Assembly (NCBI GenBank): GCA_002343845.1
Contig: DDSQ01000101.1
Span: 1,991 to 26,455 of the forward strand
DNA from: Planctomycetes bacterium UBA2386
GTDB lineage: Bacteria; Planctomycetota; UBA1135; UBA2386
DNA: 24,465 bases
Direction: 5' to 3'
The notes beneath the pieces are model-generated. The model saw nothing but the letters and a program-made list of their open reading frames with translations, ran no database searches and was not told the DNA's origin. Position numbers and translations under genes: made by a program. This document shows positions 15,736 to 22,482 of this stretch, in pieces. Positions within the stretch are counted from its first letter, which is position 1. Every line of letters starts with the position of its first letter.

Positions 15736-15741
15736 AGTATA
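15736..15741 (-). promoter_or_regulatory. Candidate -10 box for the yajC operon
   Basis: TATACT on the minus strand lies 30 bases before the yajC ATG, a near-consensus -10 hexamer in otherwise GC-rich DNA. No good -35 box lies at 16-18 bases, so the promoter is only partly supported. Confidence 0.38.
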
Positions 15742-15809
15742 GGAGCCTCGGCGGTTGCGTTGCAGACAAAGCCCGGCATCCTTGCCGCCCCGATTTGCGA
15801 AGGCCCTCG

Positions 15810-16853
15810 ATGCGTGTGCTCGTCGCGATGTCCGGTGGTGTCGACAGCAGCGTGGCCGCCCTGCTGCTGCAGCGGCAGGGGCACGACGTTGTGGGGGTGT
15901 TCATGCGCAACGGAGTCGCCGGCAAGTCGGCGCAGGAGAAGTCGTGCTGTTCGGCGAGCGATGCGCGCGACGCGGCCGTGGTCGCGGAGCGCCTCGGCGT
16001 GCCGTTCTATGCCGTCGACTACGCGCAGGAGTTCGCCGCGTTGATGGACCACTTCGCGGCGGAGTACCGCGCCGGCCGCACGCCCAATCCCTGTGTGTTG
16101 TGCAACCAGCAGCTCAAGTTCGGGCACCTGGTGCAACTTGCTGACGATGTCGGGGCGGCGGCGGTCGCGACCGGCCACTACGCGCGCGTCGTCGGCGGCG
16201 AACTGCGCACCGCGCACGACCTGCAGAAGGACCAGACCTACTATCTGTTCGGCATCGAGCGGTCGGCGCTGGCGCGCACGATGTTCCCGCTCGGCGACCT
16301 CGACAAGCCGGCGGTGCGCGCGATCGCGGCCGAAGCCGGGCTGGTCACGGCCGACAAGCCCGAATCGATGGAGATCTGCTTCGTGACCAGCGGCGACTAC
16401 CGCGACGTCGTGCGGGCGCGAGGCGGCGGTGGCCGCGCCGGTCGTTTCGTCGACGTCCGAGGTCGCGAGCTCGGTCGCCACGACGGCGTCGACGGGTTCA
16501 CCGTCGGCCAGCGCAAGGGGCTGCCCGCGCTCGGCACGCCGCACTTCGTCGCCGCGATCGACCCCGCCACCGGCGACGTGACGCTGGTGCCGCGCGACGG
16601 CCTGCAGCGCGACGTGATGTTCGTCGCCGGCCTGCACTGGCTCGTCGATCCGCCGCGCGATGGCGTGCCGCTCGCCGTGCACGCGAAGGTGCGCGCGCGT
16701 CACGAACCGGCGGCGGCGACGTTGGTCGCGAACGGCAGCGCTGGGCGCGTGCAGTTTCTGGCGCCGGTCGCTGCGATCACGCCGGGCCAGGCAGCCGTCT
16801 TCTACGACGGCGAACGTGTGCTCGGCGGCGGCTGGATCGACGCCAGCGGCTAG
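15810..16853 (+). CDS. mnmA: tRNA 2-thiouridylase MnmA
   Basis: MnmA uses ATP and a persulfide to put sulfur on the wobble uridine 34 of tRNA-Lys, -Glu and -Gln. The 347-residue length is normal (E. coli 368). The ATP-binding PP-loop is AMSGGVDSS (6-14). The catalytic pair is Cys95 in TPNPCVLCN and Cys190 in SMEICFV, matching E. coli Cys102 and Cys199. CCSASDARDA (46-55), ATGHYAR (120-126), the DQTYYLF block (141-147) and FTVGQRKGL are further family marks. I chose ATG 15810 because GAAGG lies 6 bases upstream; a TTG at 15795 also opens the frame. It is transcribed away from yajC, with 104 bases between, and converges on the HU gene. Confidence 0.96.
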   Translation: MRVLVAMSGGVDSSVAALLLQRQGHDVVGVFMRNGVAGKSAQEKSCCSASDARDAAVVAERLGVPFYAVDYAQEFAALMDHFAAEYRAGRTPNPCVLCNQQLKFGHLVQLADDVGAAAVATGHYARVVGGELRTAHDLQKDQTYYLFGIERSALARTMFPLGDLDKPAVRAIAAEAGLVTADKPESMEICFVTSGDYRDVVRARGGGGRAGRFVDVRGRELGRHDGVDGFTVGQRKGLPALGTPHFVAAIDPATGDVTLVPRDGLQRDVMFVAGLHWLVDPPRDGVPLAVHAKVRARHEPAAATLVANGSAGRVQFLAPVAAITPGQAAVFYDGERVLGGGWIDASG

Positions 16854-16872
16854 CGGCTGGCGCCAACAGCGG

Positions 16873-16925
16873 AGCGCACGGGTCGGGCCGCGCCGCGCTT
16901 TCCCGGGCGCTGGCGTCCGTGCGCT
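16873..16925. terminator. Inverted repeat between convergent mnmA and HU gene, possible bidirectional terminator
   Basis: AGCGCACGG (16873-16881) and CCGTGCGCT (16917-16925) pair perfectly. Inside, GCGCC and GGCGC can form a second stem. The only T-run is a short TTT in the loop, so it is not a classic rho-independent terminator, but its place between two converging genes fits a shared transcription end. Confidence 0.45.
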
Positions 16926-16938
16926 GGAGTGAGTCGTC

Positions 16939-17214
16939 TCAGACGCTGGTCTTCAGCGACGCGCCGGCGCGGAAGCCGACGGTGCGCGACGCCTTGATCT
17001 GGATCGGCTGGTTGGTCTGCGGGTTGCGGCCCATGCGCGCCTTGCGGTTCTTCACCGCGAACGTGCCGAAGCCGACGATCTGGACTTCCTTGTCCTTCTT
17101 CAGGCCCTTCTGGATCGACGCGATCAGCGCGTTGACCGCGCGCTCCGCGTGCGCCTTGCTGCACTCGGTGCCGAGCTGCTTCTGGACTTCCTGGACGAGA
17201 TCTGCCTTGTTCAT
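16939..17214 (-). CDS. HU-family DNA-binding protein
   Basis: This 91-residue histone-like protein bends and compacts DNA as a dimer. It starts MNKADLVQEVQKQLG and has the classic HU features: a helical base (1-45), the core IVGFGTFAVKNRKARMGRNPQT (58-79), which contains the proline-tipped DNA-binding arm with its RNP, and the closing VGFRAGASLK. The start ATG 17214 is supported by GGAGG 4 bases upstream; the frame is open 13 codons further up but those residues are not HU-like. It has its own good promoter. HU rather than IHF is favoured by overall sequence, but the two are not always separable by eye. Confidence 0.95.
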   Translation of the reverse strand: MNKADLVQEVQKQLGTECSKAHAERAVNALIASIQKGLKKDKEVQIVGFGTFAVKNRKARMGRNPQTNQPIQIKASRTVGFRAGASLKTSV

Positions 17215-17279
17215 GTTGCCTCCAACTGGATTGCCACGAGGTGAGTGGCCCAACCGCCCTTCGGTCGAGCACGCGGCCG

Positions 17280-17309
17280 ACTCTACGCAGCCAGAAGGCG
17301 CGTTGGCAA
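17280..17309 (-). promoter_or_regulatory. Promoter of the HU gene
   Basis: On the minus strand TTGCCA (17309-17304) and TAGAGT (17285-17280) match the sigma-70 boxes at 5 of 6 and 4 of 6 positions with an 18-base spacer. The predicted leader is about 60 bases and ends in a GGAGG site before the ATG. This is the best promoter match in the window. Confidence 0.55.
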
Positions 17310-17431
17310 GGATGGAATGGGCGCCGAGGCCAGCAGTGGCGCGGGTTGCGCGGCCTCGACCAAGTGGGCGGGCGCACGTCCGAGGGTTTGGCTCAAGCCA
17401 GCGTTGGCATCGCGTCGATGCAGGGAGACGA

Positions 17432-17450
17432 CGGGGGCAGCCCGCCCCCG
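17432..17450 (+). promoter_or_regulatory. GC-rich hairpin in the leader of the lipoprotein gene
   Basis: CGGGGGC (17432-17438) and GCCCCCG (17444-17450) form a perfect 7-bp stem with a five-base loop, 15 bases before the GAGGA site of the HEAT lipoprotein gene. No T-run follows. It may stabilise the leader or modulate translation; chance is possible in DNA this GC-rich. Confidence 0.35.
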
Positions 17451-17474
17451 ACCCCCGAACTCGACGAGGATGTC

Positions 17475-18290
17475 ATGAGGATCGCGGCCACTTGCGCCAC
17501 TCTGTTGCTTGTCCTGCAGGCCTGCTCGACGACCGGTTCGTCGGCGGACAACCCGTACCTCCAGCCCAACTCGCTGATGGCGGGTGAGATCACCCGGCGC
17601 GTCGAGCAGATTCCCTACCAGCATCGCGACGAGCTGCTGCAGAACCTGCTGTGGCTCGCGCAGACCGGCGAGCAGTCGATCCCGACCCTGCTCACGGGTC
17701 TGCGGCACGACGACGCCAAGGTCCGCAGCTCGTGCGCCTGGGTGCTCGGCCGCATCGGGGATCGCCGCACGATCACGAACCTGCAGGCGACGATGAACGA
17801 CGGCGAGCAGGGCGTGCGCCTCGAGTGCGCGCGGTCGCTGGTCGCGATGGGCGACATCGCCAGGGCGAAGGTCTTGATCGAGGGCCTCGACAGCGACAAG
17901 AAGGAAGTGCGCTACATGTGCCACGAGACGCTGAAGACGGCGACCGGGCACGACTTCGGCTACGACCACCTCAACCAGAACCCGACCGAGATGCGCGTGT
18001 CGGTGCTGCGTTGGCGGCAGTGGTGGACGGAGTACTCGGGCGACGTGCAGTTCGCGCAGGCCTACCAGCAGCAGCACGGCATCGATGCAGCGCTCGCGGC
18101 TCCGGCCGGCGAGATGCGGCCCATGACGACGCCGATGCCCGAGCCGACGCCGATGCCGAACGGCAACGGCAACGGCAACGGCGAGACGGGCGCCAACGGC
18201 ACGACCGGTACCAGCAGCACGGGTGCGAACGGCACGAACGGCAACCCGCCGTCGAACCCGCCCGGCAGCGGTCGCCCCGACGGCAACTGA
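17475..18290 (+). CDS. HEAT-repeat lipoprotein with Asn-Gly-rich tail
   Basis: This 271-residue protein begins with a lipoprotein signal peptide: MRIAATCATLLLVLQAC, with lipobox LQAC and lipidated Cys17. Residues about 50-155 hold two to three HEAT-like helical pairs (LLTGLRHDDAKVRSSCAWVLGRIGD, then MNDGEQGVRLECARSLVAMGD, then LDSDKKEVRYMCHETL), which usually bind other proteins. Next comes TGHDFGYD and a W-x-x-W-W motif (RWRQWW, 179-184). From about 217 the tail is Met/Pro then Asn/Gly/Thr-rich and looks disordered. The start ATG 17475 has GAGGA 4 bases upstream. The prepilin gene follows 85 bases later on the same strand. Location (membrane-anchored, facing out) is well supported; the role is unknown. 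Confidence 0.8.
   Translation: MRIAATCATLLLVLQACSTTGSSADNPYLQPNSLMAGEITRRVEQIPYQHRDELLQNLLWLAQTGEQSIPTLLTGLRHDDAKVRSSCAWVLGRIGDRRTITNLQATMNDGEQGVRLECARSLVAMGDIARAKVLIEGLDSDKKEVRYMCHETLKTATGHDFGYDHLNQNPTEMRVSVLRWRQWWTEYSGDVQFAQAYQQQHGIDAALAAPAGEMRPMTTPMPEPTPMPNGNGNGNGETGANGTTGTSSTGANGTNGNPPSNPPGSGRPDGN
18159..18182 (+). repeat. Tandem AACGGC hexamer, four copies
   Basis: Four perfect copies of AACGGC encode Asn-Gly repeats (residues 229-236) in the lipoprotein tail. Related AACGGCA units recur further down the tail. Such a short repeat can change copy number by slippage without breaking the frame. Confidence 0.75.
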
Positions 18291-18313
18291 GCTACGCCGG
18301 TCGACGGCGGCCG

Positions 18314-18341
18314 TTTCCTCGCTCGGCAGCGGTGCTAGACT
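18314..18341 (+). promoter_or_regulatory. Candidate promoter of the prepilin gene
   Basis: TAGACT (18336-18341) preceded by TG at 18333-18334 makes an extended -10 box 34 bases before the prepilin ATG. A weak -35 (TTTCCT, 18314-18319) lies 16 bases upstream. Confidence 0.33.
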
Positions 18342-18375
18342 GCAGCGCCCTCTGCCGACCCCGAGGTCTCTGCAC

Positions 18376-19023
18376 ATGCGCCGTAGTCCGTCCGGCTTCA
18401 CGTTGATCGAACTGCTGATCGTCATCAGCATCATCGGAGTTCTCGCTGCCGTCCTGCTGCCGCAGGTGATCGGCAGCCAGGACGCCGCGAACTCGGCGTC
18501 CGACGCGGCCCAGCTCCGCACGCACGCGACCTGGCACGAGTTCTACAAGCAGCGCCACAATGGCGCGCTCCCGATGGAAGGCGGCGTGCGGTTCGTGTTG
18601 TCGACCTGGCGCGTCACGCAGCAGACCGCCGAGGACCTCGACAAGTACTTCAGCCCGGGCGCCCGCGACAACGACGCCCACTACCAGGGGCTGCGCAAGC
18701 AGTTGCTGCGCGGCGAGAAGATCTGGCAGGATCTGGGCGGCGTGTCCGGGGACGACACGACGTACGCCGGTCGCGCCCGTGAGCACATCAAGACGGCGAC
18801 CCAGACCGGGAACGAAGCGTTGCTCGCGAACGCGAACAACGGCATGTGGACGCTGCGCGACGGCACCGTGAACATCCTGCTGTCGAGTGGTCAGGTGCGC
18901 AGCCTGAGCTACGACATGATGAAGGAGCTCTACGGACTCGGGGAACGCGACATCGAGAATCCGATCCAGACGCACGGGCCGAACTCGCCGATCCCCGAGT
19001 GCCGCAAGCTGACGTTCCCGTGA
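18376..19023 (+). CDS. Type II secretion/type IV pilin-like prepilin
   Basis: The 215-residue product starts with a class III signal: MRRSPSGFTLIELLIVISIIGVLAAVLLP, with prepilin peptidase cleavage between Gly7 and Phe8 and the conserved Glu five residues into the mature protein (Glu12). The hydrophobic helix (8-30) would assemble into a pilus or pseudopilus. The globular part (about 35-215) has no family motif I recognise and only one Cys. It is rich in Asp/Lys/Gln in the middle (YFSPGARDNDAHYQG) and has DGTVNILLSSGQVRSLSYD near the end, which resembles the recurrent DG-turn of pseudopilins. The start ATG 18376 has GAGG 9 bases upstream. No pilus assembly genes lie nearby, so it is an orphan copy. 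It is not of the planctomycete DUF1559 type by its C-terminus. Confidence 0.85.
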   Translation: MRRSPSGFTLIELLIVISIIGVLAAVLLPQVIGSQDAANSASDAAQLRTHATWHEFYKQRHNGALPMEGGVRFVLSTWRVTQQTAEDLDKYFSPGARDNDAHYQGLRKQLLRGEKIWQDLGGVSGDDTTYAGRAREHIKTATQTGNEALLANANNGMWTLRDGTVNILLSSGQVRSLSYDMMKELYGLGERDIENPIQTHGPNSPIPECRKLTFP

Positions 19024-19029
19024 ACGCCA

Positions 19030-19049
19030 GCGCGGCATGATGGCTGCGC
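19030..19049. terminator. Short hairpin between convergent genes
   Basis: GCGCGGC (19030-19036) and GCTGCGC (19043-19049) form a 7-bp stem (one G-U wobble on the plus-strand transcript) around a six-base loop, 6 bases after the prepilin stop and just before the stop of the convergent secreted-protein gene. No T-run; weak terminator candidate. Confidence 0.3.
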
Positions 19050-19054
19050 GGTGA

Positions 19055-20140
19055 TCAGAGGAACGCCATCACCGGCACCGCGTAGCTGACCGTGCCGGTC
19101 GCCGCCGCGCGGTTGGTGCTGTTGACGATGCGCGCAGTCGGGATCGGCAACGGGCCGGTGGGCGGCGTGACGATCGTCACCGCGTCGCTGAACGCCATGT
19201 CGATCGTCGCCAGGTCGATCGAGCCCGACTGGCACCAGATCCGGTAGCCCGGCGGCAGCAGCGGCAAGCCCGTCAGTGTCGCGTCGAGGTTCCCGGCGGT
19301 GTTCGGCGCGCCCGGCAGCACGAACCACAGTTCGGTCGAGCTCCAGAACGGACAGTCGGCGCGCAGCGGCCACGGCGTGCCGTCGAGCGTGTTGCCGAGC
19401 ATCACGAAGGCGCGACCCTGGCCGTTGCCGGTGTCGGGCACGGCGTCGCGAAGCGCGACGTCGAGGCGTGAATTCGCGGCCAGCCGCCAGAACGTCATCG
19501 ACGCGGTGCAGTCGGTCGTCGAGCCCGGCGCCGGGCAGCCCTGCTGCGTGCGGAAGCCGATCTGCTCGGCGCGGCCGTCGCTGTAGTTCTCGTGCGCGTC
19601 GAGGTAGCAGCTGAAGTTCGTGTTGGTACCGTTGGTCGACTGGTTGCCGTGGATGGTGATGTCGACGCACAGCGTGCCACCGTTCGGTGGCATCAGGAAC
19701 GGGAACTGGTACGGCACCAGCAGTTCGAAGGACGGTGCGGGATCGAGGGCGGGCCGCTGGGTCGGCGGGAACGACAACACGGTGCGCGGCAGCACCACCA
19801 CGGCGTTGGTCCCGGCGTTGGCGGCGAACGTCGTCGACGCCTGCGTCGGCAGGCGCGGCGAGATCGACAGCGACACCTCGAGATCGCTCTGGAAGCCGTC
19901 GACCTGCCCGCGCACGCCGGCGGCGTCGCGACGGTAGGCATGCCCGGTGATCAACGTGCCCGCTGGCACGTCGGCGTGCAGCGTCTGCATGCGCGCGTTG
20001 GCGCGCCCGAGCGGGAACTGGGTGAACGAACTGCCTTCGAGCTGAGCTCGGTCGGTGGGGGAAACTGCTTGCTGGGCCACCAGCGGCGTGAGCGGCAGCA
20101 TGGCGAGCAGCGGCAGTACGAACGGGAGCACGTGCTTCAT
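19055..20140 (-). CDS. Secreted protein of unknown function
   Basis: I do not recognise a family. The 361-residue product has a clear Sec signal peptide (about 1-22: MKHVLPFVLPLLAMLPLTPL, then VA before QQ). The mature part looks beta-rich, with alternating hydrophobic strands and Gly/Asn/Thr turns. It has six Cys (158, 178, 202, 211, 263, 303) that could form three disulfides, and several Trp/Tyr-rich stretches such as TFWRL, WSSTELWFVLP and GYRIWCQSG, which recall extracellular carbohydrate- or surface-binding domains without proving it. No LPXTG, PEP-CTERM or type IX sorting tail is seen. The start ATG 20140 is set by AAGGAGA with the start 6 bases downstream; the frame runs further upstream but without signal features. 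It is divergent from the ATP synthase operon. Confidence 0.78.
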   Translation of the reverse strand: MKHVLPFVLPLLAMLPLTPLVAQQAVSPTDRAQLEGSSFTQFPLGRANARMQTLHADVPAGTLITGHAYRRDAAGVRGQVDGFQSDLEVSLSISPRLPTQASTTFAANAGTNAVVVLPRTVLSFPPTQRPALDPAPSFELLVPYQFPFLMPPNGGTLCVDITIHGNQSTNGTNTNFSCYLDAHENYSDGRAEQIGFRTQQGCPAPGSTTDCTASMTFWRLAANSRLDVALRDAVPDTGNGQGRAFVMLGNTLDGTPWPLRADCPFWSSTELWFVLPGAPNTAGNLDATLTGLPLLPPGYRIWCQSGSIDLATIDMAFSDAVTIVTPPTGPLPIPTARIVNSTNRAAATGTVSYAVPVMAFL

Positions 20141-20239
20141 CTCGACTCTCCTTGGCGACGATCGCCGGGACATCCGACGACGGCGCTCGGTAGTGGTGCG
20201 AGCTGGCCAACTTCCCGCACAAAAAACCGGGGCGTGTCG

Positions 20240-20269
20240 TTGCACGCGTGGGCTCCCCGTCGCTAGCAT
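20240..20269 (+). promoter_or_regulatory. Candidate promoter of the ATP synthase operon
   Basis: TTGCAC (20240-20245) and TAGCAT (20264-20269) are 18 bases apart and lie 27 bases before the first ATG of the operon. Both hexamers match sigma-70 boxes at 4 of 6 positions. Confidence 0.42.
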
Positions 20270-20296
20270 CCTCGCCCCTCGTCGACCTCGCAGGCA

Positions 20297-20563
20297 ATGC
20301 GGTGGGGGATGGGCAACCCGCAACGACCAAACCAAGGCAGCACGCGAGCCCTCGGGGCCGGGCTGACCCTGGCTGTGGCAGTCGGGTTGTTCGCCTACGG
20401 CGGGCTGTGGCTCGATGCGCAGTTCGGCACCAAACCCTGGTGCCTGCTGGTCTGCGTCGCCTGCGGCATCGTCGGTGGCATCCTCCACCTCATCCGCGTG
20501 CTGGCGCCCGAGATGTGGCCGTTCGGCACGTTGCCGAAGGGCCCGCCGCCCGATTCGCCCTGA
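20297..20563 (+). CDS. AtpZ/AtpI-family protein
   Basis: This 88-residue protein with two transmembrane segments (about 18-38 and 46-66) fits the AtpZ/AtpI family (PF09527-like): a Gly-rich first helix, then GGLWLDAQFGTKPW between the helices, a Gly-rich second helix, and HLIRVL at its end. Members sit first in F1Fo operons and are linked to c-ring assembly or divalent-ion supply to the synthase. It is first in the atp operon and ends 9 bases before the next gene. ATG 20297 is used; ATG 20309 (MGNPQRP), preceded by a G-run, is an alternative start. Confidence 0.8.
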   Translation: MRWGMGNPQRPNQGSTRALGAGLTLAVAVGLFAYGGLWLDAQFGTKPWCLLVCVACGIVGGILHLIRVLAPEMWPFGTLPKGPPPDSP

Positions 20564-20572
20564 CCCCTACGC

Positions 20573-21112
20573 ATGTCCGTCGCGCCGATGCCCGCAGGAA
20601 GCACCCCCGCCGCTGGCGGTGCGTGCACGCGTGACCTGACGGCGATGCTCGTTGCCGCGCTGCTGCGCGGAGGGCTCGTGGTGCTGCTCGCGGCGGCGCT
20701 GGTGGGTGGCCTCGTGTTCGGACCGCTGGCCTGGCTGCCCGACCCGGTCCTGCCGTTCTATTGCGGCGGCATCGGGCTCGCGCTGGTCGCCGGCATGCTC
20801 GCGCTGGTCTTGCACGGGCGCTTCCTCGACCCGAAGGCCTCGGCACCGTTCGGCCACGACGCGCGACTGCTCGCCGGTCGGCTGCAGGGCCTGCTCGCCG
20901 CCGCGTTCGCCGCGAAGCTCGGCGTGCTGGTGGTGGCGTTCTTCGTGCTCCGGCAGTTTGGCGCGAAATTCGCCGACACCGCAACCTTTTGCATCACGTT
21001 CGCCGCCGCGGCCCTGCTCTACCAGCTGGTGACCGCGGGCGTGCTCGTTCGGCAGATGCGGCCGCAGAACCGCGTGGTTCCCGGCTCCTCGCCGACCGGA
21101 GGCCGCTCGTGA
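20573..21112 (+). CDS. Membrane protein, ATP synthase subunit I-like
   Basis: This 179-residue protein has four hydrophobic segments (about 24-50, 61-80, 104-127, 138-160), the layout of ATP synthase subunit I (AtpI, PF03899-like) proteins that help assemble the c-ring. Sequence similarity is weak by eye, so the call rests on topology and on its place between the AtpZ-like gene and atpB. A 20-residue Pro/Ala/Gly-rich N-terminus precedes the first helix; a start a few codons inside (second Met, residue 6) is possible. The stop TGA overlaps the GTG start of atpB, so the two are likely coupled. Confidence 0.6.
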   Translation: MSVAPMPAGSTPAAGGACTRDLTAMLVAALLRGGLVVLLAAALVGGLVFGPLAWLPDPVLPFYCGGIGLALVAGMLALVLHGRFLDPKASAPFGHDARLLAGRLQGLLAAAFAAKLGVLVVAFFVLRQFGAKFADTATFCITFAAAALLYQLVTAGVLVRQMRPQNRVVPGSSPTGGRS

Positions 21113-22092
21113 AGGCCTGCCCGCGAACCCCTTCTCCGTCGTTCCGATCCATGCCCAGCAAGCGCTTCCTGCTCCTGGTTTGCCTGCTCCTGCTGGCGCT
21201 CGCCGGCGCGCCAGCACTGCGTGCCCAGGGTGGTGGAGCGCCGCAGGCACCCGCCGCCGGCGCTGGTCACGCGGGCTCGACGCTCGAGATGGCGAGCGGC
21301 GACTTCTTCAAGCATCAGTTCTCGCACAGCGTTCCCTACCCGATCTGGGGCTTCACGAAGGACGCCCAGGGACGTGCCCACGTCGGCCCGCTGACCGTCT
21401 ACAACGTGCAGCCGTGGCAGTGGATCTGCCTCGGCCTGATGCTCGCGGTGTTCCTGCCGGTGCTCGGCAGCTTCCGCAGCGGCCGCGCCTCGTGGTTCAC
21501 GCGCGTGATGCGCGGCTTCTGCCTGTGGGTGCGCGACGAGATGGTCTACTCGGTGATGGGGAAGGAAGAGGGACGCGCCTTCGTGCCGCTGTTCCTGTTC
21601 ATCTTCTTCTTCGTCGCCTTCCAGAACGTGATCGGCCTCGTGCCGATCGTGACCTACACGGCGACCGGCACGCCCTACGTAACCGGCGCCCTGGCGACCG
21701 TGACGCTCGTGCTGATGCTCGGGCTCGGCATCAAGAAGAACGGCCTGTCGTTCTTCAAGAACCTCGTGCCGCACGGGCTGCCGGTGCCGCTGATCCCGAT
21801 CATGTTCGTGATCGAGCTGATCAGCCTGTTCGTCAAGCCGTTCGCGCTGACGATTCGTCTGTTCGCGAACATGCTCGCCGGCCACCTCGTGATCGCGTCG
21901 GCGATCGCGCTGATCTTCCTGTTCACGAAGATGCAGGGCGGCGCGATCACCAGCTACCTGACCGTGATCCCGTGCGTCGGCATGGCGATCTTCATCTACA
22001 TCATCGAGGCCTTCGTCACGCTGCTGCAGGCCTACATCTTCACGTTCCTGAGCATCAACTTCATCTGGCAGTCGATGCACCAGGAACACTGA
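21109..22092 (+). CDS. atpB: ATP synthase Fo subunit a
   Basis: Subunit a forms the ion half-channels beside the c-ring. The essential Arg is Arg250 in KPFALTIRLFANMLAGHL, and the late helices (VGMAIFIYIIEAFVTLLQAYIFTFL) are typical. The 327-residue product is longer than E. coli subunit a (271). Its start has a hydrophobic stretch ending in ALRAQ that looks like a cleavable signal peptide, then a Gly/Ala linker, as also seen in Bacteroidota proteins. The start is GTG 21109: GGAGG lies 6 bases upstream and GTGA overlaps the previous stop. ATG 21151 (MPSKRF) is an alternative that fits the signal peptide better but has no ribosome binding site. Helix count and motifs leave no doubt about the family. 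Confidence 0.95.
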   Translation: MKACPRTPSPSFRSMPSKRFLLLVCLLLLALAGAPALRAQGGGAPQAPAAGAGHAGSTLEMASGDFFKHQFSHSVPYPIWGFTKDAQGRAHVGPLTVYNVQPWQWICLGLMLAVFLPVLGSFRSGRASWFTRVMRGFCLWVRDEMVYSVMGKEEGRAFVPLFLFIFFFVAFQNVIGLVPIVTYTATGTPYVTGALATVTLVLMLGLGIKKNGLSFFKNLVPHGLPVPLIPIMFVIELISLFVKPFALTIRLFANMLAGHLVIASAIALIFLFTKMQGGAITSYLTVIPCVGMAIFIYIIEAFVTLLQAYIFTFLSINFIWQSMHQEH

Positions 22093-22145
22093 TCCGATCG
22101 CTCTTCCCCAAACCTTTCCCTCGCTAGTCAGTTCAGGAGAACCCA

Positions 22146-22412
22146 ATGCTCGCTTTCTTCCAGGATGCCGCCAAGGACCTCGCCACTGCTTCGAACATCG
22201 GTGTCGGCATCGGTGCCGGCCTCGCCGCCGGCCTCGCGGCCATCGGTGCCGGTCTCGGCATCGGCCGTATCGGTGGCTCGGCCGGTGAGGGCATCGCCCG
22301 TCAGCCGGAAGCCGCCGACGCCATCAAGGGCAACGCGCTCGTGCTCGCGGCCTTCGTCGAAGGTGTCGCGCTGTTCGCGGCGGTCATCGGCCTGATGCTC
22401 GCCACGAAGTAG
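22146..22412 (+). CDS. atpE: ATP synthase Fo subunit c
   Basis: Subunit c forms the rotating ring that carries protons. The 88-residue product has a short N-terminus (1-15), a Gly-rich first helix (about 17-43, IGVGIGAGLAAGLAAIGAG), the loop ARQPEA (51-56), which contacts the F1 stalk, and the second helix with the ion-binding carboxylate Glu72 in FVEGVALFAAV. The sodium-ring residues (Gln in helix 1, Ser/Thr after the Glu) are replaced by Ile39 and Gly73, so proton coupling is inferred. The strong site AGGAGA lies 6 bases before ATG 22146. A 53-base gap separates it from atpB; a 70-base gap follows. Confidence 0.97.
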   Translation: MLAFFQDAAKDLATASNIGVGIGAGLAAGLAAIGAGLGIGRIGGSAGEGIARQPEAADAIKGNALVLAAFVEGVALFAAVIGLMLATK

Positions 22413-22435
22413 TCCGTCGTTGTGCCACCCCGCTT

Positions 22436-22456
22436 GCCGGAGCCCGCGGTTCCGGC
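22436..22456 (+). promoter_or_regulatory. Hairpin between atpE and atpF
   Basis: GCCGGA (22436-22441) and TCCGGC (22451-22456) form a 6-bp stem with a nine-base loop in the 70-base gap after atpE. It might protect or terminate part of the message and so raise c-subunit output over b, since the ring needs many copies. No T-run follows. Confidence 0.3.
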
Positions 22457-22482
22457 CGGCACCCTGACGCCCGGAGGCCCCC

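Noticed and set aside
17241..17474. In-frame extension of the lipoprotein gene towards the HU gene.
   Set aside because: ATG 17475 has a good ribosome binding site and starts a proper lipoprotein signal; the upstream residues have no such features.
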